Shown here piece after piece: positions 36,877 through 46,114 of a stretch of DNA of 64,000 nucleotides. This DNA is from an uncultured Bacteriovorax sp. (GTDB lineage Bacteria; Bdellovibrionota; Bacteriovoracia; Bacteriovoracales; Bacteriovoracaceae). The stretch covers positions 1-64,000 of the forward strand of contig CAMLKK010000012.1 of the NCBI GenBank assembly GCA_946480715.1, given 5' to 3'. Every line of letters starts with the position of its first letter. Position 1 is the first letter of the stretch. Under the pieces are notes generated by a model, which saw nothing but the letters and a program-made list of their open reading frames with translations, ran no database searches and was not told the origin of the DNA. The translations under genes were made by a program, and so were the position numbers.

Positions 36877-38448
36877 TTAAGGAACACTGGCTTCAGCAAA
36901 AACCGGAACGAGCATGACTTTCGGTTCGGGTTCAGGTTCATGCTGCTTATTAATTGCTGATGTGGCCTTTGAATACACAACGTAACCGACACCCATATCA
37001 ACCAGAGCGATGACATAACCAACGAGTTTTACTTTTGGATTATTTAATTTTTTAGACATTTTCTCGAAATACTCGAGCGCTTTTAAATCGAGTTGAACTT
37101 GAGAGTTTCCAATCACAGTTTCCCAGGCCGTATCAAAGGCCACGCGAACCATGTCTGGATTATCTTTGATGGCGACGTTCATAATTGTTGAGTTACCAAC
37201 AGCGACTGCACCTGAGGCCATAAAACGCGCCTTCGTTGTCTTAAGATTTTTCGAAACACCTGTCATCATAATCGATTCAGCGGCCATGAATGAAACGTTC
37301 TGAGCAACTTCTTCATTGGTTAATAGATTTTGAGCAACGACTGCGGGGTTGTTTGACTTAATATCATCCCATCTCGCAAACGCTTCAGATCCAATTTGCA
37401 CCGAAGTATTCATAGCGATGTATTTCCACTCTTTTCCGGCAGCGACGAGAACTTTCTTCGGGAAACGTGCTGTCTTTAAAAGTGAAAGAAGAATTTTTCC
37501 TTTCGTTTTACGGGCACGAATCGTTGAGATGAGTGCTTGTTTCCATGTTTTTGTCGTGAGTGTGAGAATAGGCGCTGCACCTTTTTTTGCTTTTGAAGTG
37601 AGTGCCATTTTTTCTTCGAGTGCCGCTACTTTTGTCGCAATCACCGACTTCTGCTTATAGAAAAAACCGTTGAATGTTTCTTTGAGAGTTGTCACGAAGG
37701 CCATTTCGGAAGCAATCAAGCTCGTACGGTAGAGAATTTTTCCCACCCATTTCACGACATAACTTCCAGAAATCCATAGCCCAATATCAGCAAGGGCATA
37801 ACCCCAGAAGGACATTTTTCCAAAACGTTCCATGCGGTTTGCGATTTCTTTATATCCAATTGACTGCATTTCATAATGAAACATCATTTGCGTTCTGGTC
37901 ATTGAGAAATTCATGTCTTCAAGATTTTTTTCGAACGCCAGACGATTTTCTTCGAGGTCCATGTAGTCGCGGAAAAATTCAGCTTCCACACTTGTTCCTT
38001 CATTAGCGGCCATCATCATATAACTTAACAGTGATGTCGTTGCTGACGTCACGTACATCATAAAAGTCGATCTATATTTGTCATGTAAAAGTGGTCCCAG
38101 TACATCCTTACCGTTTGGATCTTTTCCTTCTTTAACGACAACGTCCATTCCGGTTTTAGTGACAAAAAACCAGGTATCGATCAAACCGTTTTCATCCGTA
38201 TCGCGTCCGAAACCCAAAAGCGGATTAATGTTTTTATTCAAGCGAGGAAGGCCTCGTGCTTCGATACGCACTTCACGACTTCCTAAATGATTAATTGAAG
38301 GAATAAGTGTGAGGTTAAAAGCTTCGCCATCGCGATCTTTTAGAACGAGCTTCATCGGCGCGTCCTTATCTTTATCGCTGTCTTTCGCGAAGACGTTAAA
38401 ACTCAAAAACATGAATGTTATGAATAGACCTAATAGCTTCATGCCCAT
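36877..38448 (-). CDS. Exported or membrane protein of unknown function
   Basis: From the ATG at 38448 the chain has a signal peptide (ending near VFA-KD), a charged KDSDKDKD linker, a strand-rich domain with a Ca-binding-like loop (GRDTDENGLIDTWFFV), then long helices with three or four hydrophobic stretches. A Lys-rich section (about residues 275-330) lies between them. The upstream in-frame TTG at 38544 adds 32 residues with no signal character, so I exclude it. No family recognised. The DTDENGLID loop resembles the calcium-binding DxDxDG type. Confidence 0.7.
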   Translation of the reverse strand: MGMKLLGLFITFMFLSFNVFAKDSDKDKDAPMKLVLKDRDGEAFNLTLIPSINHLGSREVRIEARGLPRLNKNINPLLGFGRDTDENGLIDTWFFVTKTGMDVVVKEGKDPNGKDVLGPLLHDKYRSTFMMYVTSATTSLLSYMMMAANEGTSVEAEFFRDYMDLEENRLAFEKNLEDMNFSMTRTQMMFHYEMQSIGYKEIANRMERFGKMSFWGYALADIGLWISGSYVVKWVGKILYRTSLIASEMAFVTTLKETFNGFFYKQKSVIATKVAALEEKMALTSKAKKGAAPILTLTTKTWKQALISTIRARKTKGKILLSLLKTARFPKKVLVAAGKEWKYIAMNTSVQIGSEAFARWDDIKSNNPAVVAQNLLTNEEVAQNVSFMAAESIMMTGVSKNLKTTKARFMASGAVAVGNSTIMNVAIKDNPDMVRVAFDTAWETVIGNSQVQLDLKALEYFEKMSKKLNNPKVKLVGYVIALVDMGVGYVVYSKATSAINKQHEPEPEPKVMLVPVFAEASVP

Positions 38449-38559
38449 GGGAGATTGCAAAAGAAAGGCCTCATTTTTGGCCTTATTTTTCGGCAAGATA
38501 TCGACTTTCGACTGTCTATCTTTTTGACAATGACTAAGATCCAATCACATAATATCTAA

Positions 38560-39438
38560 ATGAAAAAAATTCTAAAAATCACATCTCGAATCACTAATAT
38601 TATCTGCCAGCTCATTCTCATTGTGGGTGTTTTTTATTTTATAAAACAGCATCAATTACCAATGCCGGTTGATTTTGGATATAAAAGCGACATGATGGAA
38701 TCAGCTCCGGCACCTGCTGGATCAGCTCCTAGAATGATGGCGAAGAGTTCATCTGCTCCAACATTTTTTAACGATGCTCAAGCGGCCGACGTCAAACCTC
38801 AAGCGAAGATTATAAAAACGGGCCGCATGGGACTTGAAGTTCAAGACATTCAAGAAACAAAAAAGGCAATTTATGAAATGCTTACTCCCTTCAAAGCGTA
38901 CGTTCTAAGTGAAGATGAAGGAAAAGGTCCTGAGAGCTGGTATGCCAACATGTCGATCAAAATTCCGGCCCAGCACTTCGATGCTCTTGTGGAGAAAATC
39001 AGTGCACATGGATTTAATATTGAATCAAAATCTGTAAACATCAGTGATGTGACTGAACAATATATTGATCTCGAAGCAAGATTAAAAAATAAGAGACTAT
39101 TAATTCAAAAATACACTGCCCTACTTTCGCAATCACAGAAGATTGCCGACACAATTGAAATTAATCGCCAGCTTGAATCAGTGAGCTCTGAGCTTGAAAG
39201 TTTAGAAGGCCAGATGAAATATCTTAATCATCAGATTGATCTCTCAACACTGGATCTTAATATTGTGAAGAGACTGGTTCCTACTGAAAAAAATAAAAGT
39301 TTCTTTGATGATTTAAAATATGAATTGAGCGCTGGAATCAATGGATTGAGGGCCACAATCCTCTTCATTTTCGGATTATGGCCTTTCATTCTTATTGGTG
39401 TAGCTGGATACTTTATTTATCGCAAATACAGAAAATAA
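38560..39438 (+). CDS. DUF4349-domain membrane protein
   Basis: N-terminal anchor helix (residues 10-30), a Pro/Ala/Ser/Met-rich linker, then the DUF4349 core: TGRMGLEVQDIQETKKAIYEML, the IKIPAQHFDALVEKI strand-helix, SVNISDVTEQYIDLEARLKNKRLL and a coiled coil (residues 190-240), then a C-terminal membrane helix. Members are lipoprotein- or membrane-anchored, role unknown. It abuts the stop of the convergent gene. Confidence 0.85.
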   Translation: MKKILKITSRITNIICQLILIVGVFYFIKQHQLPMPVDFGYKSDMMESAPAPAGSAPRMMAKSSSAPTFFNDAQAADVKPQAKIIKTGRMGLEVQDIQETKKAIYEMLTPFKAYVLSEDEGKGPESWYANMSIKIPAQHFDALVEKISAHGFNIESKSVNISDVTEQYIDLEARLKNKRLLIQKYTALLSQSQKIADTIEINRQLESVSSELESLEGQMKYLNHQIDLSTLDLNIVKRLVPTEKNKSFFDDLKYELSAGINGLRATILFIFGLWPFILIGVAGYFIYRKYRK

Positions 39439-39855
39439 TTATTTTTGTTGTTGGGCCTCTTTAGCGTAGATAAGAACGTTGTTTTTATCTACACAGGCCT
39501 TTTCAAGCAATAAGATTTTTTTGTTCAACTGGTTAACGAGCATTTTGAATTCTGGATTTGATTCTAGAATGCGGACTTTCGATCCCGTTAAAACTTTATT
39601 AAATCCTAAAACAACATTGGCCATCAGTTGAACGCGAACTTCGCGCTCATCAAAATCAACTTCCATATCTATCGTTGATAGTCCGTATGAGTCTTTATCG
39701 GTGATGATGGATTCATTGGGAAGACGTGGTGCTTTTTCAGAAGTCAGTCGGTAGAGGTGACACTGTTCTTTTTTGTCATATCCGCGAACGATAGATCCCA
39801 TCGCTGACGATGAAAGAATTAACGTGAGAATTAGAGCAGATAGTTTTGTTTGCAT
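39439..39855 (-). CDS. Small exported protein, unknown (138 aa)
   Basis: Signal peptide ending near SAMG/S, then a ~118-residue mature part with two Cys (QCHLYR and KACVDK) that may pair. No family recognised. The start is preceded by GGAGAG. The stop abuts the convergent DUF4349 gene. Confidence 0.62.
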   Translation of the reverse strand: MQTKLSALILTLILSSSAMGSIVRGYDKKEQCHLYRLTSEKAPRLPNESIITDKDSYGLSTIDMEVDFDEREVRVQLMANVVLGFNKVLTGSKVRILESNPEFKMLVNQLNKKILLLEKACVDKNNVLIYAKEAQQQK

Positions 39856-39929
39856 GGGCGGCTCTCCTGATTAGGCAATGATAGCCAAAAAAAGGAGCGG
39901 CCGCGCATTTCATGAAAAAATTATAGGTC

Positions 39930-40262
39930 TTATTGAACGAACATCACTCCGCCGATCATCATTTCCATCGAACAACCGAACTTGATTTCACCTTTTGGAA
40001 GTTTACCGACGTTAACCACCACTTCTTTATCAAGTGGAAGGTCGATTTTGATTTTCTTTGACGGAATCTCAATTTCGCGGGCACAAGTTGCATTCGTCTT
40101 GCGAGTGATATTAAGAACAACCGGAACATCTGGCTTCACTTTTAGTTCACGAGGTTCAAAGCCTTTATCGGTAACTGTCATCTTGAACGTTTGAACATTT
40201 TCTTTTGTTGTAGCAAAGGCCTGAGTTCCAAAAATTAATGCGATTAAAATGAGTTTTTTCAT
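39930..40262 (-). CDS. Exported cupredoxin-like domain protein without His
   Basis: Signal peptide then a single cupredoxin_1-type domain: FKMTVTDKGFEPRELKVKPDVPVVLNITRK, TCAREIEIP, and the C-terminal FGCSMEMMIGG. The start ATG at 40262 has GAGGGG upstream; the longer form to 40286 adds no signal character. The mature part contains no histidine, so potential ligands are the two Cys and several Met, which would suit Cu(I) carriage rather than a blue type-1 electron-transfer site. Periplasmic copper handling is inferred. Confidence 0.75.
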   Translation of the reverse strand: MKKLILIALIFGTQAFATTKENVQTFKMTVTDKGFEPRELKVKPDVPVVLNITRKTNATCAREIEIPSKKIKIDLPLDKEVVVNVGKLPKGEIKFGCSMEMMIGGVMFVQ

Positions 40263-40345
40263 AGTCCCCTCTTGATGGATAATCACTTAAAAGAATACGC
40301 TATATGTGTCCATTTTGTGACAAAATTTTAAGTTTAGGAAAACAA

Positions 40346-40729
40346 ATGAAAAAAAAGAAAACCATTGCGCTCATTGCCCACGACGGAAAAAAGGCGGAAA
40401 TGATCGCTTTCGTAAAAGATAACCTCTCTCTGTTTAAAACGTTTGAGATTTATGCGACGTCAACAACGGGTAAACATATTGAGATGACCGGCCTCAAAGT
40501 TAAAAAAATGCTCAGCGGCCCTCTAGGCGGTGACGCTCAAATTTCGGCCTTAGTAGCAACAGGTAAATGTAATGGAGTGATTTTTATGCGGGACCCGTTG
40601 GGAATGCATCCGCACGAGCCCGATATTTATTCATTGTTAAGAATTTGTGATGTGCATGACGTGCCCCTTGCAACCAATCCAGCTTCAGCTTATTTGATTA
40701 TTAAGGGGCTGAGTAAAAATCTCGGTTAA
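40346..40729 (+). CDS. mgsA: Methylglyoxal synthase
   Basis: Converts dihydroxyacetone phosphate to methylglyoxal and phosphate, a bypass of lower glycolysis. The family blocks are present: [50 protein letters not shown] and LATNPASA. The catalytic Asp of GGDAQ and the DPL Asp are intact. ATG at 40346 follows AGGA at normal spacing, so 14 upstream residues starting at 40304 are probably untranslated. Cytoplasmic, monocistronic. Confidence 0.9.
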   Translation: MKKKKTIALIAHDGKKAEMIAFVKDNLSLFKTFEIYATSTTGKHIEMTGLKVKKMLSGPLGGDAQISALVATGKCNGVIFMRDPLGMHPHEPDIYSLLRICDVHDVPLATNPASAYLIIKGLSKNLG

Positions 40730-40732
40730 CAA

Positions 40733-41710
40733 TTAACGAACACAGAAATAAAGGTATTCGTCAGCGTTTACTTCCCATTTTTCACGAACCGGAGATGGGT
40801 TTCTTAAACGAGCGGCGAATACTTTTCCATCGGCCATGGCCCATGTTTCTTCATTCATTCCAACTCCGCCAGACCAATCACCATAGCTGTTGATGATTTC
40901 GATTTCTGAAAGTACAGGCAGACGAGCATCTAGAGTTTTACATGCTTCTTCTGCTATTTCCGGAGCGCCAACACGATCAACTGAACCATTGAGTGCACCT
41001 ACAAGTTCAATTGTTTTATTCCCAACTTTTAATTTTGAAGGAAAACGAGTTCTTTGAAATTGCGTGAAAATTTCGCTCGCAATTGTACTCATAACGTATT
41101 CAGGTTTCCCAGTAGCAATATAGTTCTCACTCATTCCGTTACGTCCAATGAGGTGTAAAGTTACTTGAATATCACCTGCACAATTTGGAGCTAGAGCATA
41201 AGTTCCGTAAGCGATGTAATCTAATTTATCGAGGATGTTTTGATCAAGCCATCCATCACGTTGACCATTTCTTGCAGCAGTCACGATTGAAACGATGTCG
41301 TTTACGTGTGTGAAGCTGATTTTTTGTTCTCTTGGTTTTAGATTGCGATAATAAGAACTCATGTATGACTTAAGAGTTGATTCGAGAGTCACATCTAAAT
41401 ATTGGTGACGAACTGCTAGTGCTTGGTTGTGATCGTACATGTTGCTGAAGTTAACCAGTAGATCGAGAGCTTCTCTTCCTCTTGCTCCAGCTTCGATAAG
41501 TTGTCTCGCGCTTCCTACCATCGAATTCATATATTCGTTGCGAGTCTGTCCGTAAGCGTCTTTATATTTACAAAGATCTGCACCACGAACAAACGGAATT
41601 GTAGGCCAGATATCAATGCGACCGTCTTCTGGAAGAGGGATATCATAAGCAGATGCGAAAGCTGAAAATGAAAGGGTTAGAGATAGAGCTAAAAATTTTA
41701 GTTTATTCAT
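40733..41710 (-). CDS. Exported protein of unknown function (325 aa)
   Basis: Signal peptide (about 20 residues, cleavage ASA-YD). The mature chain is a mixed alpha/beta domain with four or five Cys (DLCKYKD, PNCAGD, EEACKT and the final YFCVR), which suggests disulfides. I recognise no family. The C-terminal stretch SYGDWSGGVGMNEETWAMADGK looks strand-rich. Confidence 0.7.
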   Translation of the reverse strand: MNKLKFLALSLTLSFSAFASAYDIPLPEDGRIDIWPTIPFVRGADLCKYKDAYGQTRNEYMNSMVGSARQLIEAGARGREALDLLVNFSNMYDHNQALAVRHQYLDVTLESTLKSYMSSYYRNLKPREQKISFTHVNDIVSIVTAARNGQRDGWLDQNILDKLDYIAYGTYALAPNCAGDIQVTLHLIGRNGMSENYIATGKPEYVMSTIASEIFTQFQRTRFPSKLKVGNKTIELVGALNGSVDRVGAPEIAEEACKTLDARLPVLSEIEIINSYGDWSGGVGMNEETWAMADGKVFAARLRNPSPVREKWEVNADEYLYFCVR

Positions 41711-41797
41711 GGAGACCTCTGGTATTCAAATAATGGGGCACCTTAGCACCGTTAGAGCGAGAGTTGAAAGATGAACAGAGGACTCCATGAAAAAATT

Positions 41798-42280
41798 TCA
41801 GTCTAAAACCTTTATCTTAGATTGAAAATTTGTTGAAGCCGGACAATCAAAATCCTCGCATTCAACTTCTTTCAAATCCATGATGGCCTCTTGAGCATCA
41901 ATTACCAACGTCTTAGCAACAGGCATCCCGTTTGGCGAGTCTAAACCTTCAATTTTAACTTCGTAAATGCCACCGCTTTTTCTCTTAGCGCTTTTAAAAG
42001 AATAAATGGGGCCTAGATTGAAAGTTGCATCCGTGCTGAACATTTCCCCTTTAGCATAAAGAGTAAAATAAAGCTCCTGCGTTGGAGAGACATCAGTGGA
42101 TCCACCAAGATCCTTTACTAAAATATTTACTTGCAGTCCTGGTTTCTCAACTAACTTCACGAGATCAACAACTCGTGCTGCGTGCACCATCGCTTTTTTA
42201 TCTACGAGACTTCTCACCTCTCGCATTTCACTAGCTTCAATTGCGGCGGACATTAACATTAGGGCCATTAATATTTTCAT
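41798..42280 (-). CDS. Exported protein of unknown function (160 aa)
   Basis: ATG at 42280 is preceded by AGGAG with 6-nt spacing and gives a good signal peptide, so the longer frame back to 42505 is excluded. The mature part is a beta-rich domain of about 145 residues with Cys near the end (EVECEDFDCPAS). It is divergent from the exported protein at 42408. No family recognised. Confidence 0.65.
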   Translation of the reverse strand: MKILMALMLMSAAIEASEMREVRSLVDKKAMVHAARVVDLVKLVEKPGLQVNILVKDLGGSTDVSPTQELYFTLYAKGEMFSTDATFNLGPIYSFKSAKRKSGGIYEVKIEGLDSPNGMPVAKTLVIDAQEAIMDLKEVECEDFDCPASTNFQSKIKVLD

Positions 42281-42407
42281 AAGTGTCTCCTGTTGGTTTT
42301 GGAAACTAAAACGAGAGCGATGACTTTGAACATCTTCGCTGCGTAATGATCTCCCCACTGGAAATTGATACAGAAACAGCAGTGAGAAACAGCAGTCGGA
42401 GGACTCT

Positions 42408-42818
42408 ATGAAAAAATTTTTGGCCTTACTTTTATTTATTTCTTTTTCAGCTTTTGCAGATTCTTCTGCTGTCTGGACTTGCACTGGAAAAAATATTGTT
42501 CTCAAAAGTGTAACGCCTTACATGGGTGAAGAGAGAAAATGGACTCAAACATTGTTCATTTTAAAAAAATTAGATGTGCCAGAAAATGACAGTGCACACA
42601 CTGCATTTTTTCTTAATGTAGAACATGATGTTGGAAAATACGGAACAATTCATATGCATGGAAAAAATGAAGTGGGTGGTGAATTTTATATTGTCCTAAA
42701 TCCATTGGAAGATGTTGGTGATGGCACAATCATTCGCTATCGTACGTCTGGAACACTTGAATACGTTCAAGGTCCTACGCTCACTGGTAAAGAAAAAGTT
42801 AAATGCACATTAGAATGA
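42408..42818 (+). CDS. Small exported protein, unknown (136 aa)
   Basis: Signal peptide (MKKFLALLLFISFSAFA) and a beta-strand-rich mature domain with two Cys (WTCTG and KVKCTLE) at either end, probably one disulfide closing the domain. GGAGGA upstream of the ATG supports the start. No family recognised; divergent from the gene at 41798. Confidence 0.68.
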   Translation: MKKFLALLLFISFSAFADSSAVWTCTGKNIVLKSVTPYMGEERKWTQTLFILKKLDVPENDSAHTAFFLNVEHDVGKYGTIHMHGKNEVGGEFYIVLNPLEDVGDGTIIRYRTSGTLEYVQGPTLTGKEKVKCTLE

Positions 42819-42822
42819 TTTT

Positions 42823-43680
42823 CTAGCGGATGGATTGCAAAGCATTCTTCAAAGTCTGAGCATCTTTGTGAACCCATCCGCCATGACCTGGTAAAATCCA
42901 TTCAAATTGAAAACTCGTGAGTTTGTGAAGCGACTTCACTTGTTCTTCCCACGAATACCAATTCACACTTTTTGAAGCATAAATTGAATCTGCTTCATGA
43001 TCATAAAAGAGATGATCCCCCGTGAAGAGATACTTGTCTTTATAAAGCAGAACCATGTGTCCGGGAGTATGTCCAGGAGTCGTAATTATTTTTACGTGAT
43101 TGAGAAGTAGAAGATCGTCTTCACTATGCAAGATGATTTCACAATGCTCAGTTCGCGAATCGACATCGAGCGAGTGAATAATTCTTTGGCAGTGAAAATG
43201 TTCAGCAAATTTCTGATGATCAGCGATATCATCTTTATGAGTAAGAAACATATACTTAATTCCGCCCATTGCTTCTAATTTTTTAACCAGATGATGATTA
43301 AATCTCGGTGAATCAATCAGAATATTTCCTTCCGGGTGTTTTATAAAATAACTAGTGGCCCCGAAAGATTCCTCCGCTGTGTATCCACAAAAATATATGT
43401 CATCTACGATGAGTCGTGGAAGTTCATTAGGTGCCGACTGAAATTCGACTGGAGCATTTGTTACGCCAATGGAATTGGTAGGACACGAGAGAATGGCTTC
43501 TTTCACCTGAATCCACTCTGCAAGTGAATCAGGCTGACGAACATTATAGGATTTTGAATTTGCATCTTCTTTGAAAATTTGAGGCGCGATGTGAAAACAT
43601 GTCCCGCAATCGATACAAGTTTGATCGACAAATAATGGACCTGATGAGCAATTTTGATTTTTGAGTTCTTGTTTTGCCAT
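42823..43680 (-). CDS. Ferredoxin-fused metallo-beta-lactamase-fold hydrolase
   Basis: N-terminal [4Fe-4S] ferredoxin-type module (CIDCGTC ... SCPTNSIG) joined to an MBL-fold hydrolase. The metal site is the variant THKDDIADH, with later TPGHTPGHMVLLY and FTGDHLFYD, then LPGHGGWVH. This is a known bacterial/plastid MBL-ferredoxin arrangement; its substrate is unknown. ATG at 43680 with GCGGAG upstream is preferred over GTG at 43707, which overlaps the preceding gene by 4 bp. Probably in operon with the upstream 2H-like gene. Confidence 0.85.
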   Translation of the reverse strand: MAKQELKNQNCSSGPLFVDQTCIDCGTCFHIAPQIFKEDANSKSYNVRQPDSLAEWIQVKEAILSCPTNSIGVTNAPVEFQSAPNELPRLIVDDIYFCGYTAEESFGATSYFIKHPEGNILIDSPRFNHHLVKKLEAMGGIKYMFLTHKDDIADHQKFAEHFHCQRIIHSLDVDSRTEHCEIILHSEDDLLLLNHVKIITTPGHTPGHMVLLYKDKYLFTGDHLFYDHEADSIYASKSVNWYSWEEQVKSLHKLTSFQFEWILPGHGGWVHKDAQTLKNALQSIR

Positions 43681-43703
43681 GAATTTCTCCGCGACGAGTA
43701 TTG

Positions 43704-44297
43704 TCACCCTATATTCTGAGCAATGTTCATGCCTCGATCTGTAGATTCTTCTGCACGTAATGATAATGAATGAAGTTGCTTAATAGTCGGAAATGCTCCC
43801 CCTTTTACCATTTCATGAATGAGTAAACAATTCACATTAAATTGTCCGAAAGATGTTCCTTTGTAAGGTGAGATTACATCAATTACGTTATGATAATTTT
43901 TAAATCGCACGAGTGGAATGATGGCCCTTCTATCTTCGTCTTCTTCACAGAGATCTCTTAATAATTCTTTCACACGATCTTGAAAGACGAGAAGCTCTCT
44001 GCTTTGCTGAACTCCAATCCACAACAACCTCGCTTGAAATTGATCAGGATAGGCCCATACTCCATTGAGTTTTAGATTTATTTCATGATTTTCATTTTTT
44101 AAAACTTCGAGACGTTGCACGGCGATTTCTAATTTTTCTCGTCCAAAATCTTTTAGGCCAACAATCGGAATATGAAGCGAAGTGAGATCCATCCATCGGT
44201 GCTCCCACTGTTTTTTATTCAGTCCTACTCTGAGTTTTAAAAAATCTTTTTTACTTAAATTAAAATGATTATCTGTTAGAGATAAATAAGCTCTCAT
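43704..44297 (-). CDS. 2H-phosphoesterase-fold protein (LigT/ThpR-like), motifs decayed
   Basis: Looks like an RNA 2',3'-cyclic phosphodiesterase: segment KKQWEHRWMDLTSLHIPIVGLKDF matches the first motif, then the usual INLKLNGVWAYPDQFQARLLWIGVQQSRELLVFQDRV. Both catalytic HxT/S motifs are changed: the first reads HIP and the second IIPLVRFKN lacks the His. Activity is therefore doubtful. It overlaps the possible GTG start of the MBL gene. Fold call moderate. Confidence 0.55.
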   Translation of the reverse strand: MRAYLSLTDNHFNLSKKDFLKLRVGLNKKQWEHRWMDLTSLHIPIVGLKDFGREKLEIAVQRLEVLKNENHEINLKLNGVWAYPDQFQARLLWIGVQQSRELLVFQDRVKELLRDLCEEDEDRRAIIPLVRFKNYHNVIDVISPYKGTSFGQFNVNCLLIHEMVKGGAFPTIKQLHSLSLRAEESTDRGMNIAQNIG

Positions 44298-44422
44298 ATA
44301 TGTTTATGAAGCATGACTTGTGCCATGAAAACAACTTCATCACTTTGGTAGGTGTTTATGGTCTAGTCATTGCAACTTCATTAGTAGTGAGTTCAGGAAT
44401 TAATATGTCCAGGAGGTAAGTT

Positions 44423-44938
44423 ATGTCTGATCCGAAGAAATTTGCACTCTTTGGTGGTCTTATTATGTTAGTGATGGGGATAGCGGCTTTTGTCCCAAGT
44501 CTTTACTGGCCTGCGGCCGATTTGCCCCCTCTAAATGTTGATTACAGCTACGGCTATTTTTTAGGGCAAGTTCCCATGAACATTTTTAATAAAGTGGGAC
44601 TCATTGTATTAGGTCTATTGGGTATTGCAGCGGCCAATTGGAAACATAATAGTTTACCAATGTCGATTAGATACTCGCGCTTCATTATGGTTGTCATGGC
44701 CGTGCTCACAGTTCTTGGCCTCTATGAACAAACAAACACCTTGTTTGGATACTGGCCGCTCTTTGGAGCTAATGTCATCATCTATGGTTTATTTGCACTC
44801 GTTGGTGGATACTTTGGTTTCAAGTTGACTTCCATGGTGCCACACACTTATGAAAAGGATGCACGTGATTATCGGTATGACCACTCTCATGCAAAACGCC
44901 AATTCAAAAATCCAATTCACTTTGGCCACCACCATTAA
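44423..44938 (+). CDS. DUF4383-like four-helix membrane protein
   Basis: 171 aa with four hydrophobic helices (about residues 8-26, 53-72, 85-102, 113-132) and the pattern of a DUF4383 protein: GLIMLVMGIAAFVPSLYWP then a GYFLGQVPMNIFNKVGLIVLGLLGIA block. The C-terminal tail is His-rich (HSHAKRQF, FGHHH) and could bind metal. A very strong AGGAGG ribosome site precedes the ATG. The end overlaps the following MipA-like gene in another frame. Confidence 0.72.
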   Translation: MSDPKKFALFGGLIMLVMGIAAFVPSLYWPAADLPPLNVDYSYGYFLGQVPMNIFNKVGLIVLGLLGIAAANWKHNSLPMSIRYSRFIMVVMAVLTVLGLYEQTNTLFGYWPLFGANVIIYGLFALVGGYFGFKLTSMVPHTYEKDARDYRYDHSHAKRQFKNPIHFGHHH

Positions 44939-46112
44939 GAATTGTAAACGAGTCCTCCTATTTGGAGGACTTCTTTTATCCATTGAAGCTTTCGCCGAAA
45001 CAGTGAAGCTTTTGGAACTTCCCTCTGGAACTGGAGGATGGCTGACATATTCTGTGGAGGCCCCTGAGAAATGCAGTTTCAAAAATGTCAAAAAAATTGA
45101 TCTGCCCGATCTGAATCAAGGTGAACAAAACAATTTATTATTTGATAAGCTTAATTATTATCAACGAAAAATAAATCTTGAACTCATTCGTGAAAATATA
45201 ACGGCAGAAAAAATTTCTTTTAGTCTTAAAGGCGCAAAGAATCTCAACTTTGAATTTTTCTACGAAGACTGTAAACTCACCCGAATTCTCACGCTCGATA
45301 AAAAACGCTACAACATCGATGAAGTAGATGTTGAATACAATAACGTTCTCAAAACTCCAGTCGTTGAATCGCTCACTTTCAAGAACGCTGATAATGAGGA
45401 TCTAAATCTCCTTCTCTATCCCTGGGCCTTAAGAGGACAAATGTCTTCATACGAATTTAACTTTGGTCCGGCCATCAACATTCATTCGAACATTCGCGTG
45501 AACAATCAAATGAACTTTGAAAAAAATGATCCAGTCATTCAACCGATCCCTGCATTCTTTTTTCGATATGGACCATTTTTCTTGAATAAAAACGGAATGG
45601 GCTCACTTGTCTTCCACTGGAAAGACATTAGTATTCTCGCCATGGGGGTATCCGAAGGTGAACCTTATGAAGCTCCCGGACTAAAAGATCGCGACACGGG
45701 AATATTTATCGGAAGTATTCTTAAGTATCACTTATTCGAATTAACTTTTTACAACGACTTTCTGGAAAACCGTGGTTACAACTTGAAAGCAACCCTCGCA
45801 CCTGAATTTTATGTCGGACTTGATTGGAAAATCACTCCTCAGCTCTCGATTCAATATTGGGATTCAAAATATGTTAATTATTATTTTGGAGTGACTCCCA
45901 CTGAAGCCGCCAGTAGTACTTTTTCCGCTTATAAAACTGATGAAACCATCAACTATGCAGCGATGGTTGAAGTCATTCATTATGTCGACAAATGGACTTT
46001 TGTTTTAAATACGGGAATGAAATTTTATGGAAAAGAAGTCACCGATTCACCAACGGTCAATCGCGATGAAGAAATGCGATTTGTCGCTTCCGTTCTCTAC
46101 AAATTTTTCTAG
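44889..46112 (+). CDS. MipA/OmpV-family outer-membrane protein
   Basis: A signal helix (KRVLLFGGLLLSIEAFA) leads to a ~130-residue N-terminal domain, then an OmpV/MipA-type beta-barrel: GPAINIHSNIRVNN, FFFRYGPFFLNKNG, IGSILKYHLFELTFYNDFL, SIQYWDSKYVNYYFGVTPTEA and a terminal Phe suited to barrel insertion. The true start is uncertain: ATG at 44889 and 44850 both lie inside the preceding gene with no clear ribosome site, so expression is probably coupled. Role in envelope unknown. Confidence 0.78.
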   Translation: MQNANSKIQFTLATTIKNCKRVLLFGGLLLSIEAFAETVKLLELPSGTGGWLTYSVEAPEKCSFKNVKKIDLPDLNQGEQNNLLFDKLNYYQRKINLELIRENITAEKISFSLKGAKNLNFEFFYEDCKLTRILTLDKKRYNIDEVDVEYNNVLKTPVVESLTFKNADNEDLNLLLYPWALRGQMSSYEFNFGPAINIHSNIRVNNQMNFEKNDPVIQPIPAFFFRYGPFFLNKNGMGSLVFHWKDISILAMGVSEGEPYEAPGLKDRDTGIFIGSILKYHLFELTFYNDFLENRGYNLKATLAPEFYVGLDWKITPQLSIQYWDSKYVNYYFGVTPTEAASSTFSAYKTDETINYAAMVEVIHYVDKWTFVLNTGMKFYGKEVTDSPTVNRDEEMRFVASVLYKFF

Positions 46113-46114
46113 GA

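Noticed and set aside
43680..43707. GTG start at 43707 for the ferredoxin-MBL gene
   Set aside because: It gives a 4-bp overlap with the upstream gene, but the ATG at 43680 has a good GCGGAG site and starts closer to the ferredoxin motif.
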